Shown piece after piece: positions 25,001 through 34,332 of a stretch of 64,000 nucleotides of DNA. The DNA lies in contig NC_063442.1 of NCBI RefSeq assembly GCF_020379485.1, forward strand, positions 10,813,509 to 10,877,508, in the 5' to 3' direction. The first letter of the stretch is position 1. The number at the start of each line of letters is the position of its first letter. The stretch is from Brassica napus. Taxonomy: Eukaryota; Streptophyta; Magnoliopsida; Brassicales; Brassicaceae. The translations under genes were made by a program, and so were the position numbers. The notes beneath the pieces were generated by a model. The model saw nothing but the letters and a program-made list of their open reading frames with translations, was not told the DNA's origin and did not search any database.

Positions 25001-26151
25001 AGTCCTTCCTCATCCTCAATAATATTCCCATTCTCATCTAAGAGCTGCGTGATCTTATTTCTTGCTCTTCTTTGCTTCGTCAAGGCATGGAAAAATTTTG
25101 TATTTCTATCTCCCTCTCTCAGCCAAAACACCCGACTCTTTTGCTTCCAGAACATCTCTTCCGCTTTAAGAGCATGTGAGAGTTCCCTCAGAGCTGCAGC
25201 AATTTCTTCAGTTGTGGCATTATCATCTGCATACAAGCCTTCCACCTTTTCTTTAAGTTCCTCCACTAATTTTGCCGAATTGACATTATTTTGCTTCCGC
25301 CACTCACTCAAGGCTCTCCTGCAGCTGGCAATATGTTCCATAATATTCGCGTTTGGAGGAAGATCAGGAGATTTCCATCCATCAAGGATAACTTGCCGTA
25401 GATCCTCATTATCCAACCATCTTTTATCAAATTTAAACTTCCTGGATCTTCTCGTTGGCTTTATGAGTATGTCTGCAAGAATCGGACGATGATCCGATCC
25501 CCATAGCCTCATATACTTAACAGTCGAGTGGGGAAACTTCTCATGCCAGTCCGCATTTCCCACTGCTCTGTCTAAGCGACATCGAACTGTTGATCCTCCT
25601 GCTCTCTTCCCCACCCAAGAAAGCATATCACCCGTAAAAGGAAATTCTAACATGCCACAATCATTAAGCATCTGCTTAAAAGGAAGAAAAGAGCTATCAG
25701 GGCGTTGTCTTCCTCCTGTTTTCTCGTTATGACATGTTATCTCATTAAAGTCTCCTATCATGAACCAAGGTCCATTTTTAGTTGTTGAGAAACGCGTAAG
25801 ACGTTCCCAAACCTCATCTCGTCGTTCCAAAACAGGGTCACCATAAACAAACGTCATGAAAACTTTTATTCCATCAATGATTGCCTCAATGTCAATCATT
25901 CTGTTATTCGAAAATAAAACATTAACTCGAAAATCATCCATAAAAAATAAAGCTAAACCTCCGCTAAGTGGCTCAACGGTAAATAAATGATCAAATCCTA
26001 AATCGGCCTGAATGTTTTGCAGCAGCGGCCTCCTATTCTTCGTCTCAGAAAGAAACACAAGTCCTGGGCGATGCTTCTCACACATCTCCGTAAGGCGTCG
26101 AACTGTGAGGTCGTTTCCAATCCCTCGACAGTTCCAACTGAGTGTCCTCAT
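22075..26151 (-). CDS. LINE ORF2: endonuclease - reverse transcriptase - RNase H
   Basis: 1358 residues, uninterrupted. An apurinic-type endonuclease domain fills residues ~1-230: RTLSWNCRGIG at the start, LSETK near 35, GDFNEI near 132 and SDHRPI near 220 hold the metal and catalytic residues. The reverse transcriptase (about 460-740) shows LIPK, RPISLCN, TDMSKAYD and the catalytic FADD near 681. A cysteine/histidine zf-RVT segment with CPRCGEAEETVTHAIFECP lies near 1084. A plant-type RNase H closes the protein, with the acidic set visible as LDGSW (~1217), SEVEALRWA, GTDCKEL and ADFLAK (~1330). Its ATG overlaps the ORF1 stop as ATGA (26151-26148), suggesting translation by termination-reinitiation. 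Acts in the nucleus by nicking DNA and copying its own RNA at the nick. Confidence 0.96.
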   Translation of the reverse strand: MRTLSWNCRGIGNDLTVRRLTEMCEKHRPGLVFLSETKNRRPLLQNIQADLGFDHLFTVEPLSGGLALFFMDDFRVNVLFSNNRMIDIEAIIDGIKVFMTFVYGDPVLERRDEVWERLTRFSTTKNGPWFMIGDFNEITCHNEKTGGRQRPDSSFLPFKQMLNDCGMLEFPFTGDMLSWVGKRAGGSTVRCRLDRAVGNADWHEKFPHSTVKYMRLWGSDHRPILADILIKPTRRSRKFKFDKRWLDNEDLRQVILDGWKSPDLPPNANIMEHIASCRRALSEWRKQNNVNSAKLVEELKEKVEGLYADDNATTEEIAAALRELSHALKAEEMFWKQKSRVFWLREGDRNTKFFHALTKQRRARNKITQLLDENGNIIEDEEGLVAIATSYFRQIFESSIPEEIAEALAQVPTTITGAMNDDLTAPVSEWEVKLALFAMHPEKAPGPDGMTALFYQKFWDIVKEDLTLMVNKFLFEGTMANGLNDTNICLIPKISKPNAMTQFRPISLCNVSYKIISKVLCQRLKKVLPGLISETQSAFVAGRQISDNVMIAQELFHALRTKPSGRNKRMAIKTDMSKAYDRMEWSFIEAVLRKMGFSETWTSWVMRCITSVKYKVLMNGEPRGNIIPGRGLRQGDPLSPFIFILCTEALASLLNHAEIQGKITGMRVTRTCPSVSHLLFADDSLFFCKAEPRECEEVMKVVRKYGQASGQCINFDKSSLLFGKRINANTRQEIKDALGIQNEGGMGTYLGIPEDISGSKCKLFAFLKDKLMHRVNGWTGRWLSKGGKEVLIKSILLALPTYVMSTFLLPLEICENLASAIAQFWWSSNPPKRGIHWAKWEKVCRSREEGGIGFRLIHEFNLALLAKQLWRLVQFPDSLVARVLRGRYYRLSSPLRVGPVSSPSYVWTSISAARKLLLLGIRQKIHSGYEVKVWEDPWIPSNPARPAAPIAPVMNPNMRVSDLIDQGLKDWDVGLLESYVHPEDIPLIRSLAISSTHRRDSFCWNFTRSGQYTVKSGYWVAQNLLKLTEEKEVLEPSITKLQAFAWKLKAPTKMCHLMWQLLTGHVAVTRNLVRRNMRCDNYCPRCGEAEETVTHAIFECPPARQVWSLSSTPTCPNIFPVSSVYTNMDYLFWRKNSIMEPEQDRDPYPWIIWYIWKARNEKLFRGIDRDPLELVRHAESECHAWFEANEVVQAVSQDTINEEPQAVCLGNICLLDGSWTLSANFSGCGWTLMDSSGNSQLMGTKNFPRRESALHSEVEALRWAMESMLQHSTCQSFGTDCKELISMVKDPQAWPSFATELERIETLQICFPDFNITYVPRAQNQTADFLAKTARSFRRELHFVGCSIPVWLPRPPQV

Positions 26152-27923
26152 TTATACTCATGTGATGAGTTTTTGGAACCCATCAATCCATCACTTTTGG
26201 ACACTCCATTGGAAACACCACTTCTCTGCCTCTTTGAACTATGGTCATGTTTCCTTGACCTGCTCGAATCTCTAGCCATATGAGCTCCGTGAGACGAAGA
26301 AGAGGACTTCCGAGGAGATCCTCGACGAAGGATCTCAAATTTTTTGCTCTGAAGGCCCAAAGGGACATTCATTTTATTACTTTGTCTGCTGTGCTTCGAC
26401 CCTTTATTATCAGGTTCTGAAGTTGCAGGCCCCCTCACAACACTGCTCACAGCCTGCTGCCCTTCTCTCTCTTCCATCTCTTTGAGGTCAAATCCAAGTA
26501 AATCCTCATCTATCCCTTCACATTCCATCATTCCATCCTCCTGATTGTCCTCAATATCCATGTCATTCAAAGCACCAATAATCTGATTGTCTGCAGGAAC
26601 GGTTACCGGCTCGTGGTCACTAAGGCTCGTGAAAGAAAGAGAGCGAGTAAGCTCCTTTGCCCGCTTTGTGACATTCTCCTCCATGTCATGGTCAATACGT
26701 GATGGCGTTACAATAGCACTGGCCAATCTCTTAGCACCTCTAGCACTGATACACTCTCCTGGCCTGCCGCTTTGATACTCAATCACACCGTGGGAACCAT
26801 TTTTACTTGTACCAGTAGGTTGTTCATAAGGAACAATCTGTCGAGAGCTTGTTGGTGTTGACGCTGGCGCCATTGGCGCTGAGACTGGACGCTTAATAGG
26901 CACAGCTTTCTCGCGCCAAGTCTGCTTCAGATTACGGTCATACGGACCCTTAGAAGCTCCATATCTATTGCTCCGATTAGGATCATTATGGCGTCTCATG
27001 ATCCTATCAGAATGCGTAGCACGGAGATTACCAGGCTGATGCGTCCTTTGTGCATACTTCCTGTCATCCTCGCCATACCTCGACTGAGCTGCGTGTCTGG
27101 CAGGTTCCATACGTTGCCCATAAGGCTGACGGTCGTATACATTTGGCCTCTGCTCAGTGTGAAAGTTATGATGCTGTGCCTTATCCTGTGGAACCTGCAT
27201 CCTCGTAAAAATACCAGGTCGCTCTGGTTGAGACTGAAGCCGCGATCGCACATCCAAAGAAGGACAATGATCCTTCTCATGGGTAAGCATACCACATGTA
27301 GAGCAGTGCTTAAAAAGCTTCTTGTACTTGATTTCAATGGTGACCTCATCTCCGTCCTTCGACTCCACTTTCCTTGAGAATTTGAGGGGTTTCCTAGAGT
27401 CCACATCAATGAGCATACTGCCCTCAGCCACATCCAAAGAATCAACATGAACATGGCCTAATCTTGCCCCAATGTTCCTAAGATTTGTATCCGTCCAAAG
27501 ATGCAAAGGGAGGCCAATCACTTGAACCTTAAAAGGAACGATCCACGGGTAATCATCATGAACAATGGGTTCCCATCGCACCAGCACAAACATACAGAAG
27601 TTAAAATGGAAAGGACCCTGTCGAAGAACAGAGCTGAGATCCTCTTCGGAAGTGAAATTAAGGAGAAATTTCCCATTGCCCAGGTCATTAGCCGTAATGC
27701 GATCTTCCATGCCCCATTGTGATGGCATCTTCTGAAGTAGCTTCTCAACGTTTTGTTTCTTCAGGTTGAGAACCTTGCCTATAAGCGAGAGACTGAACTC
27801 GCTAGCAACCAGTGAATCATCCTGATCCATCAGAATGATCGGCGCGTCATCATCCTCGTAAAGGATACCTTTTCCTTTCATGTCTGCCATGTGGCTAGAA
27901 CGTGATCTGTAAGATGACCCCAT
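26148..27923 (-). CDS. LINE ORF1: RNA-binding Gag-like protein (DUF4283 + CCHC knuckle)
   Basis: 591 residues. The N-terminal part (about 40-200) has the DUF4283 pattern of plant LINE ORF1 proteins, including GNGKFLLNF and VLVRWEP. A zinc knuckle CSTCGMLTHEKDHC (C-x2-C-x4-H-x4-C) follows near residue 210. The rest is basic, Arg/Gln/Ser-rich and probably disordered, as expected for a nucleic-acid chaperone that packages LINE RNA. The ATG at 27923 follows a leader of ~470 nt. The stop codon shares bases with the ORF2 start. The frame is intact. Confidence 0.94.
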   Translation of the reverse strand: MGSSYRSRSSHMADMKGKGILYEDDDAPIILMDQDDSLVASEFSLSLIGKVLNLKKQNVEKLLQKMPSQWGMEDRITANDLGNGKFLLNFTSEEDLSSVLRQGPFHFNFCMFVLVRWEPIVHDDYPWIVPFKVQVIGLPLHLWTDTNLRNIGARLGHVHVDSLDVAEGSMLIDVDSRKPLKFSRKVESKDGDEVTIEIKYKKLFKHCSTCGMLTHEKDHCPSLDVRSRLQSQPERPGIFTRMQVPQDKAQHHNFHTEQRPNVYDRQPYGQRMEPARHAAQSRYGEDDRKYAQRTHQPGNLRATHSDRIMRRHNDPNRSNRYGASKGPYDRNLKQTWREKAVPIKRPVSAPMAPASTPTSSRQIVPYEQPTGTSKNGSHGVIEYQSGRPGECISARGAKRLASAIVTPSRIDHDMEENVTKRAKELTRSLSFTSLSDHEPVTVPADNQIIGALNDMDIEDNQEDGMMECEGIDEDLLGFDLKEMEEREGQQAVSSVVRGPATSEPDNKGSKHSRQSNKMNVPLGLQSKKFEILRRGSPRKSSSSSHGAHMARDSSRSRKHDHSSKRQRSGVSNGVSKSDGLMGSKNSSHEYK

Positions 27924-28396
27924 GAATACTTAGCGTCTACGTGATCCTCGTATAGGTTCGCCGAGCCAAATCAAAGAGATTCGTGCTGTAGCTTGGGGAC
28001 ACGTGAGTGATCAGATGAGAGTGGATGCGAACAGATCAGGGAACGTGAACGCAGCGGCTAGTTCTGGTGACCTCCACGTCAAAGAACGTGATGATCAGAG
28101 GGATCAAAGCTTCTAAGGAAGCTCCAATCTAGCGTGGTCAGAGCGTGGTGATCAGATCCGAAATGGTTCTCTCCACCAAGCGAAGCGACGAAGCAGCAAC
28201 GGGAAGCGTGAACAAGACGGCAGCTACGACACCTCCAGGAAACGCCGTGGGACCACCTCGATACACAGGGAGTGTCGGATAGTCTCCCCTGCGATGATGC
28301 AGAGACCGCCGAGTGCAGAATCGACGTCAAGTCTATCTGGATCGTGGAGTCGCCATTCTCATCCCCTCCTGAGCGGCTAGGGCTTCTGTCGATATC
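27924..28396 (-). promoter_or_regulatory. LINE 5' UTR, presumed internal promoter
   Basis: About 470 bp between the target duplication and the ORF1 start, much richer in G and C than the surroundings. Autonomous LINEs carry an internal promoter here. I see no canonical TATA box. Read from the host gene, its first bases supply the new last codons and stop of that gene. Confidence 0.5.
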
Positions 28397-30826
28397 CCCT
28401 GTCGTAATTATTATTGCTGCAATTATTGTTATAATTATAATTATCATTATTACTATTGTAATTAATGTTGTCATTATCATTACTACCCTCCCCAACCAAA
28501 TCATTACGTTGAACCCTAAACGCGCCGTTTTGATCTTCTTGACTCATTTCTTCCTTAGCACTGTGGTGAAACGGGAAGTACCCCGCTTGCGTCACTGAAG
28601 GTACAACCGACGGAAGCTTCGAGAGAAGAGCCTCGAGGCTACTCATCGACGGCGTTATTTTCATCGGTTGTTGGTGGTGGCCCATCAAGAAGTGGTGGTG
28701 CTGGTCAGAGTGGTAGATACGCTGTTGGTGGTACTCAGGCTGTGACGGAGGAGGAGGAGCTACTCCGGGGAAATGCCAAGTGTCAGAAGGAGAAGCGTTG
28801 ATAAAAGGGTAACCAGAAGAAGAAGGATGAGGAAGAAGTACTCCAGGGATGCTTTCTATATAGCTCAGTTTTTTCCTTAGCATCACAACATAGCTTAAAT
28901 CTTCTATCACCTTGAACATAACATTTTAAGTATGTAAATGTATCATCTATATATATAAATATACAAAGTGTATATGATGTGTATATAAATATATAGAAAG
29001 AGTGAGAGAGATAAAAAATACCTTGTGAACAGCTCCTAATTGGACAACACCTTCTCGAACAGAAATCAAGGCAATGGTCTGCAAAACGTTTCATGTAAAT
29101 ATATATATATAGTTAAAATGTACGTACGTAATGCAGCCGTTTGATGCATAAAAATGTACGATAATGCATATATATGGAAAAGTGTATATATATATATATA
29201 TGTTGATGTAACAATAAGATACCTTGATGCCAGATTGAAACTGAGCTTCCCATGTCCGAGGGTACTGCACATTGACATGAACGCTGATTAGTGTTACAAT
29301 AAGTTTTAATTAGGGTGTGGTTGATATAATGCTTATACAATATGTAAATCTATGTTTATAAAATTTCAAATTTATGGATACTTTTTGTTTCAAATTTATG
29401 AATATATGTAAATGGCATATAAAAATGTGTATGTGAAGGCCTGTCTATATATATATATATATATATATGAGCATATGCTTACTGAGTCAGCAGAATTTTG
29501 CCACGCAGATAAGAAGTTAATCTCTTGGTCATTAGGTTCTTTATAGATCCACTTGTGACTGTGATCTGCAGCCACTTTTCCTATCAACCTGCACAAAATT
29601 TAATAACATTCAATCATTAGAGAGAATAATTAAATTAATTAACAACTATTTGAATAATACTTTCTTTAGTTTAAAATGATTAATTAAATACTCCCTTTGC
29701 CAAAAAAGTATGATTAAATACTCCTTTAGCGTGTTTCAAAAAAAAAAAAAAAATACTCCTTTAGCAGCTTTTCGATCAAAAACACTTTGCAAATCACCCG
29801 CAAGACTCTAAAATAGGTATATGGATCATAAACTTCTATTTGGAAAGAGGTAGTTTGACTGAAAACTGTATAAACCCAGCTTATTTACATATAAATACAT
29901 ATGGATACAGACTGGGTAAGATATTGAAAGAGAATGGCTCTGGTCCAAAAAAATACCCTGTTAACCAAAAAGTGAAAACCAAAAGAGAGAAAGTACTGTA
30001 TGAAAAAAGAAAATCTGGGAAAACAAATTTCTTTGAGTAATAAAAATCCTTTAATTAACTTTTGTTAAGAAACAAAACATGTATATTATATGTGTGTTTG
30101 TATTCTATCCTCACATACCCTTCTCCATAATTGTAGATTTCATGGGACATCTTGAAGAACAACTCAGGCTGAAGCCCTTGATATTGTTGATAATCACTAT
30201 GTCCGTAAGCCGTCGAACCGCTTCCGCTACACTCGCCGGAGCTCACTTCCCCAGCAGAAGCTGAAAAGTTGCAAAACCCATCTTCCCAAACCAAGATCCT
30301 GCCAGTTACACAACCTTATTGTTAATCACACACCCATGAAAGCATTATATATATATAATAGTTTCTATATGCGGTTTTAATAGTACCAGTTTCTCCTGTT
30401 CCCTCTTGATCTATCATAAGCTCCTTGACCATCCCATCTAATTGCAAACAGCACCAAATGATCGAACATAGTTATCATTCAGACAAATATATTGTTTACC
30501 TATAAGATACTTACATACATATATATATTTGTAACATAAGCTCCAAAAACCAAATAATAATACATAACAAGCTCTAGAATAACAGCAAATAAAAAGACTA
30601 ACAAGAAAGTGGAAACTTTTTTTGTACCGAAAAACAAGAGTTTTAGACTTGTTCTATGTGTATACGGTTAATTTTTATCATAAGCTTACTTGGGAGGAGG
30701 ATAGTTTCTGGGCAAGATCCTCCAAAAAACTGCATAAACCCATTGGGAATTCTCGTGAATGCATAGGCTTCTTAGTGTGTGTTGAAGAAGATGAGTCACA
30801 GCTAATGGATTTAGATGTTCTTCCAT
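28377..30826 (-). CDS. WNK-related / LHW-like bHLH-MYC_N-type protein, 7 exons; 3' end altered by LINE
   Basis: Exons on the minus strand: 30826-30690, 30437-30387, 30298-30119, 29588-29483, 29264-29223, 29078-29022 and 28910-28377, all with GT-AG introns and a continuous frame of 368 residues. It starts MEEHLNPLAVTHLLQHTLRS, followed by WVYAVFWRILPRNYPPPKW. Later come ILVWEDGFCNF, GEGLIGKVAADHSHKW and ISVREGVVQLGAVHKVIED. This is the N-terminal domain found in LONESOME HIGHWAY-like and MYC-type bHLH factors. Arabidopsis relatives are labelled serine/threonine kinase WNK-related, but I see no kinase domain and no bHLH region. The tail is Asn/Tyr-rich. After ...NNNYDR the frame now crosses into the LINE, adding GYRQKP and stopping; across the insertion the original frame reads Glu then TAA. 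Probably a nuclear regulator, function not defined. The order relative to RRP43 fits At1g60060. Confidence 0.85.
28397..28409. repeat. LINE target-site duplication, right copy
   Basis: CCCTGTCGTAATT, identical to 22018-22030. On the minus strand it encodes the last N-Y-D-R residues of the host protein plus the first base of the next codon. Confidence 0.92.
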
Positions 30827-30941
30827 TTATTCTTAATTTTCAAAAGTTTTATTTCCTTGGTTCTTTTCTCTTTGTTTTTGTTTGGCGTGTAAAGACTTTC
30901 TTTACATGAAGAAGATAGAAAACCCTCACCATCTATCCTCC

Positions 30942-30949
30942 TTTAAATA
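30942..30949 (-). promoter_or_regulatory. TATA-like box of the WNK-related gene
   Basis: TATTTAAA on the minus strand, ~115 bp upstream of the ATG at 30826. Position and sequence suit a plant TATA box. No other candidate is as well placed. Confidence 0.45.
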
Positions 30950-30959
30950 GCAAGCTTAG

Positions 30960-31538
30960 ATCCATCCCCCAAAGCATCTTTTTTATTCTTTATCATTTTC
31001 TTTATTTTATTATACTTTGGATGGAGATAAGAAATTAAATTATTTACCCATTTGGATTTTCCTCGTGTGTAGCTATTTACCTACCGTCATTTTATTCTTG
31101 TTTCTCTTTACTTTTATTTCTTTAAGTAAAAAGTCACATAATTTCCTAACGCTTGGAAACCTGCAAGCAGACCTGATACCTTTTATGTCATTTATTTATG
31201 AGTTTATAAAGGTTCAGAACAGAGGGAGTATTTACACAGTGATATATATTTTTCAACCTCTACTGATATTAATCAAATGACTACATAACGAATTCCACAT
31301 TAAAAAAACATTTCACTAAGGCAAAGCAGACCCGTGGTAGCGTTTAACGCTATAATTTGAACATGTTTTGCAATTAAAAAAATAGATATCCTTTATATAT
31401 TATTTGAGAAGCATTATTAAGAAGTAACATTAAAATTGTAAGTTATTCACATAATTTCCATTATACTTAGATATCATCACCACAAACTTTCTCACATACC
31501 TTTTTAATTACTCTTAATTTTATAGAATAATTACATAC
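30960..31538. other. Upstream region of the WNK-related gene, no other gene seen
   Basis: AT-rich. It presumably holds upstream promoter sequence. The open frame at 31017-31280 has no recognisable similarity and is likely chance. Confidence 0.5.
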
Positions 31539-31541
31539 AAT

Positions 31542-31836
31542 AGCCCTATTCGTTTTATAGACCGGCGGCAAAGATACGCATCTAAAAAATAACAAACGAT
31601 GGAGAGAAATAACGATATGACAATGGTCGCCGTAACTGATGCTAAAGCTTGTTCATCTATTTTAATGGCCCCCGTAAAAAAAACAGCGATTCATTACTGC
31701 GGGCGGGGGCAATTGTTACATGTATGAATTGAGTCGCAACATCTTCAAACGAGTTTTTTTTAATGAGATGCTGACTTGGCCTTTGATATTTTTGATCGCA
31801 CGTTATTGACGCCGCTTCTAATAAACGAACAGGGCT
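31542..31836. mobile_element. 295-bp MITE, Harbinger/hAT-like ends
   Basis: Inverted ends: AGCCCTATTCGTTTTATAGA at the left and, reversed, AGCCCTGTTCGTTTATTAGA at the right. Flanked by AAT on both sides (31539-31541 and 31837-31839), a 3-bp duplication that fits PIF/Harbinger size. The interior is GC-richer than the surroundings (GCGGGCGGGGGC). Non-coding. Confidence 0.75.
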
Positions 31837-32526
31837 AATACCATTCACTTAAAAATCGCGGACAAACATCTTTCCCATATATATTTATGATTTTTCAACT
31901 CACTATATCTTCTACTCAATGTACATTGCCAAGCTTGATCACGTTTTTGTAAAGTTCACACACATTATTGTGCTAGAAATGACGATGCATTTTGCTTGCT
32001 ATATAAAAAAATTATCTTGCCATATGAAAATTTATAAATGACGATGATCCCCCAAATATATCACGTTGAACATACTAAGATCGCCGTTAAGATGCATATT
32101 CCTTTCTATATGAAAATTTAGAAATGACGATGAATGTCGCTTGCTATATGATAATATAGTTGATATATATATCAAAATCTATGGGAACAAGATCAAGGAA
32201 TGTTGATATACGTTGACTAAAATTTGACCCGATCCATTTATTTTTCAAATTCATCATGTTGAATATATAGCTAATCGGTTTCATTACACCCAAGATTTTA
32301 CTTTGATGTTATCAGTTTCTGTTGACCGATATGAAAGAAGATAAACCGGTTTCGATATACACAAACATGATTCACAAGTTTGGTCATTAAAATAACAAAA
32401 AGACTACACATAATTTATGGCATTTTGAAATAGAAAATAATTATTAAATAATGAATATATTTCGGTTAATACCTACGTTAGTGTATATAAGTGACTAACC
32501 TAACTGGAACATCTTTTTTAAAATGT
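31837..32526. other. Intergenic with short imperfect repeats
   Basis: A motif ATATGAAAATTTANAAATGACGATG recurs near 32024 and 32108, with a related form near 31976, each close to a CTTGCTATAT-like sequence. No ORF or RNA gene seen. Confidence 0.45.
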
Positions 32527-32527
32527 A

Positions 32528-33146
32528 CTAGATCTTGATCCGCGTCCCCGCGTGGGTGTTGGATTAACTTACGTTCAATGTAAATTTATAAACTATTGAT
32601 TTTATAAAATATCCATTTATATTTTTATGTTTTGTAAAATATATTTAGAGTATAATATATTATATTATAATATAGATTTTTGATAATAATTTTTTATCTG
32701 TACGTAATATTATATTTATAATTTTATAACTTGATGCAGTTTGATGTAATTGTAATATTCATATATTAACCTATTGGTTTTTTTGTTTATTTATTTAAAA
32801 ATTATTTATTTTTTTACAGTAGATTTTTATGAATTATTATTAATTTTATGATATTTGATTTTAAGTGAAGTGATAGATTTGAAAATAAGATAGAAATGCA
32901 ATGGCTAAATGTGTAAATAAAAAAAAATATTTAATCTTCTATCCGTACTTCCAAACAATTCTCATTTAATCTGCTATCCAAGTTTCCAAACGACAGAATC
33001 TGTAAATGAGAAAGAAATACAGTGACTAAATATGTAAATAAAAAAATATTTAATCTCTTTATCTTTATTTTCAAACAACTTTCATTTAATCTTCTATCTA
33101 AGTTTCCAAACAGTATCAAAAAATACTTCAGTTTTAATAATATAGA
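32528..33146 (-). mobile_element. Non-autonomous Helitron, 619 bp
   Basis: On the minus strand the element begins TCTATATTATTAAAACTGAAG at 33146, a typical Brassicaceae Helitron 5' end, and finishes CGCGGGGACGCGGATCAAGAT then CTAG at 32528. The host bases are A on the left of the plus strand and T on the right, the expected A/T insertion. The CGCG...CGCG stem just before CTAG is the 3' hairpin. Inside are two diverged copies of a ~125-bp segment (near 32915 and 33040) containing AAATATTTAATCT. No coding capacity. Confidence 0.85.
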
Positions 33147-33264
33147 TTCTCAGTTTCATACAAAGTCAATGCTAAAGAATTCATATTAATTGTTAAATTC
33201 CCTAATAATACGAATTTCCTAAAATATCATGTTGCGATAAATGTATTCCCAATTTAAAAGTCAA

Positions 33265-33990
33265 CTAGATTTTGACTCGTGTGCCTGCATGGATGTTCTG
33301 TTTAGCTTTTATATTGTTTAGTTCTTTTAATATGATTTTTTAAAAAAATTATCAATACTAAATATTGGTTTAATATGTATTTTGAACACAATAATTTTAT
33401 TACTGATTTGATCGAACTAATTTAATTATTATCTTAAACAATAAATATTGTCTCATATTGCTTTGAATGTTGTTTTATTTTGGATTATATACTATTTTAA
33501 GACATTACTAAAAAAACTTGTATTGAATGTATTTTTTAGGAAAGAGAAAGATAGTAATATAATAATTATTTAATTTTTAATGTTAGTTTTATATTATACT
33601 TATACCCTAATGTACCATAGTTTCAAGATTCAACACCCTCCACTTCATCTTTTTACATTCCACATCATCTTCTCTTTCTTCCATCTCATCATTCAACACA
33701 TATTTAACTTTTACCCACTACAATGGTTTTGTTTAATAAAATTCAACACCATATTTTATAAATTAATGATTATTTTTTAAATATCTAAATTAAATAAACT
33801 TAGTCTCTACTGATAGAAAATTTTAAATGATTGATTTTCATATCAAAAATAAAAATAAATTATTTAATTTATAATAAAATAATTGGTTTTAAAAAACAAA
33901 AAAGATATGAAAATGTCAAATAACCTTAGAAAAGTGACATGTGTTGTCAGTGGTCCTCACTTCCTTCTTATTCAACTAGTTGAATCTTTT
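33265..33990 (-). mobile_element. Probable second, eroded Helitron
   Basis: A second CTAG start with the same layout (CTAGATTTTGACTCGTG at 33265, preceded by A) lies ~120 bp beyond the first Helitron. The hairpin is degraded and I cannot place the other end; a body up to about 33990 is a guess from sequence texture. Confidence 0.4.
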
Positions 33991-34135
33991 AATCAACATC
34001 CCCATTGTACATAGTCAGACATTGAGTTTTGAAACAAGTTATATATATAATTTATGGACTATGTACTTTTGTATAGAAAAATTGATATATGTTATTCATG
34101 TAGAAAAATATTAAATTTTGAATAGTTATTATATA

Positions 34136-34330
34136 CTCCTTCCATATACGAATTATTAGTATTTTAATTAATACACTTGTTTTTAAAATTAAAACATCAA
34201 ATAAAATGTAAAAATATGAATAGTGAAACTTTATTGGTAAAAGTGTAAAACCAAAAAATGATAAACAAAATATTTTTTTTTAATATGTGTGAAGATGTTA
34301 GAAACATCAAATTTTCATATACAGATGGAG
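34136..34330. mobile_element. Stowaway-like MITE (copy 2, diverged)
   Basis: Inverted ends CTCCTTCCATATACGA and TCATATACAGATGGAG with TA on both sides (34134-34135 and 34331-34332). Shorter and internally different from the copies at 19831 and 35448. Confidence 0.7.
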
Positions 34331-34332
34331 TA

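Larger units (their letters stand above)
22031..28396 (-). mobile_element. Full-length LINE (non-LTR retrotransposon), 6.4 kb
   Basis: A complete plant L1-type element on the minus strand: a GC-richer 5' UTR (about 27924-28396), ORF1 (27923-26148), ORF2 (26151-22075), a short 3' UTR and a poly(A) tail of ~20-24 (22031-22051). Perfect 13-bp target duplications flank it at 22018-22030 and 28397-28409. Both ORFs are open over their full length, which together with the perfect duplications and uninterrupted tail indicates a young insertion that could be mobile. It lies inside the last exon of the host gene at 28377-30826 in the same transcriptional direction. A truncated relative sits at 18761-19251 and an old, eroded relative at 40900-43605. 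Confidence 0.95.

Noticed and set aside
22698..26283. Several open frames on both strands inside the LINE
   Set aside because: All are shadows of ORF1 and ORF2 in other frames, without independent similarity.
28079..28504. 141-residue minus-strand frame rich in Ile/Thr
   Set aside because: It overlaps the true last exon of the WNK-related gene and the LINE 5' UTR in another frame; the Ile run is the shadow of the AAT tract.
28377..30826. Calling this gene a protein kinase because relatives are labelled WNK-related
   Set aside because: No kinase subdomains are visible; the sequence matches the N-terminal domain of LHW/MYC-type regulators.
32931..33119. 62-residue frame with two similar halves
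   Set aside because: The internal repeat is a nucleotide-level duplication within the Helitron; no protein similarity.
33970..33985. CTAG near 33975 as a further Helitron end
   Set aside because: It lies in the short palindrome TTCAACTAGTTGAA without a hairpin at the right distance.
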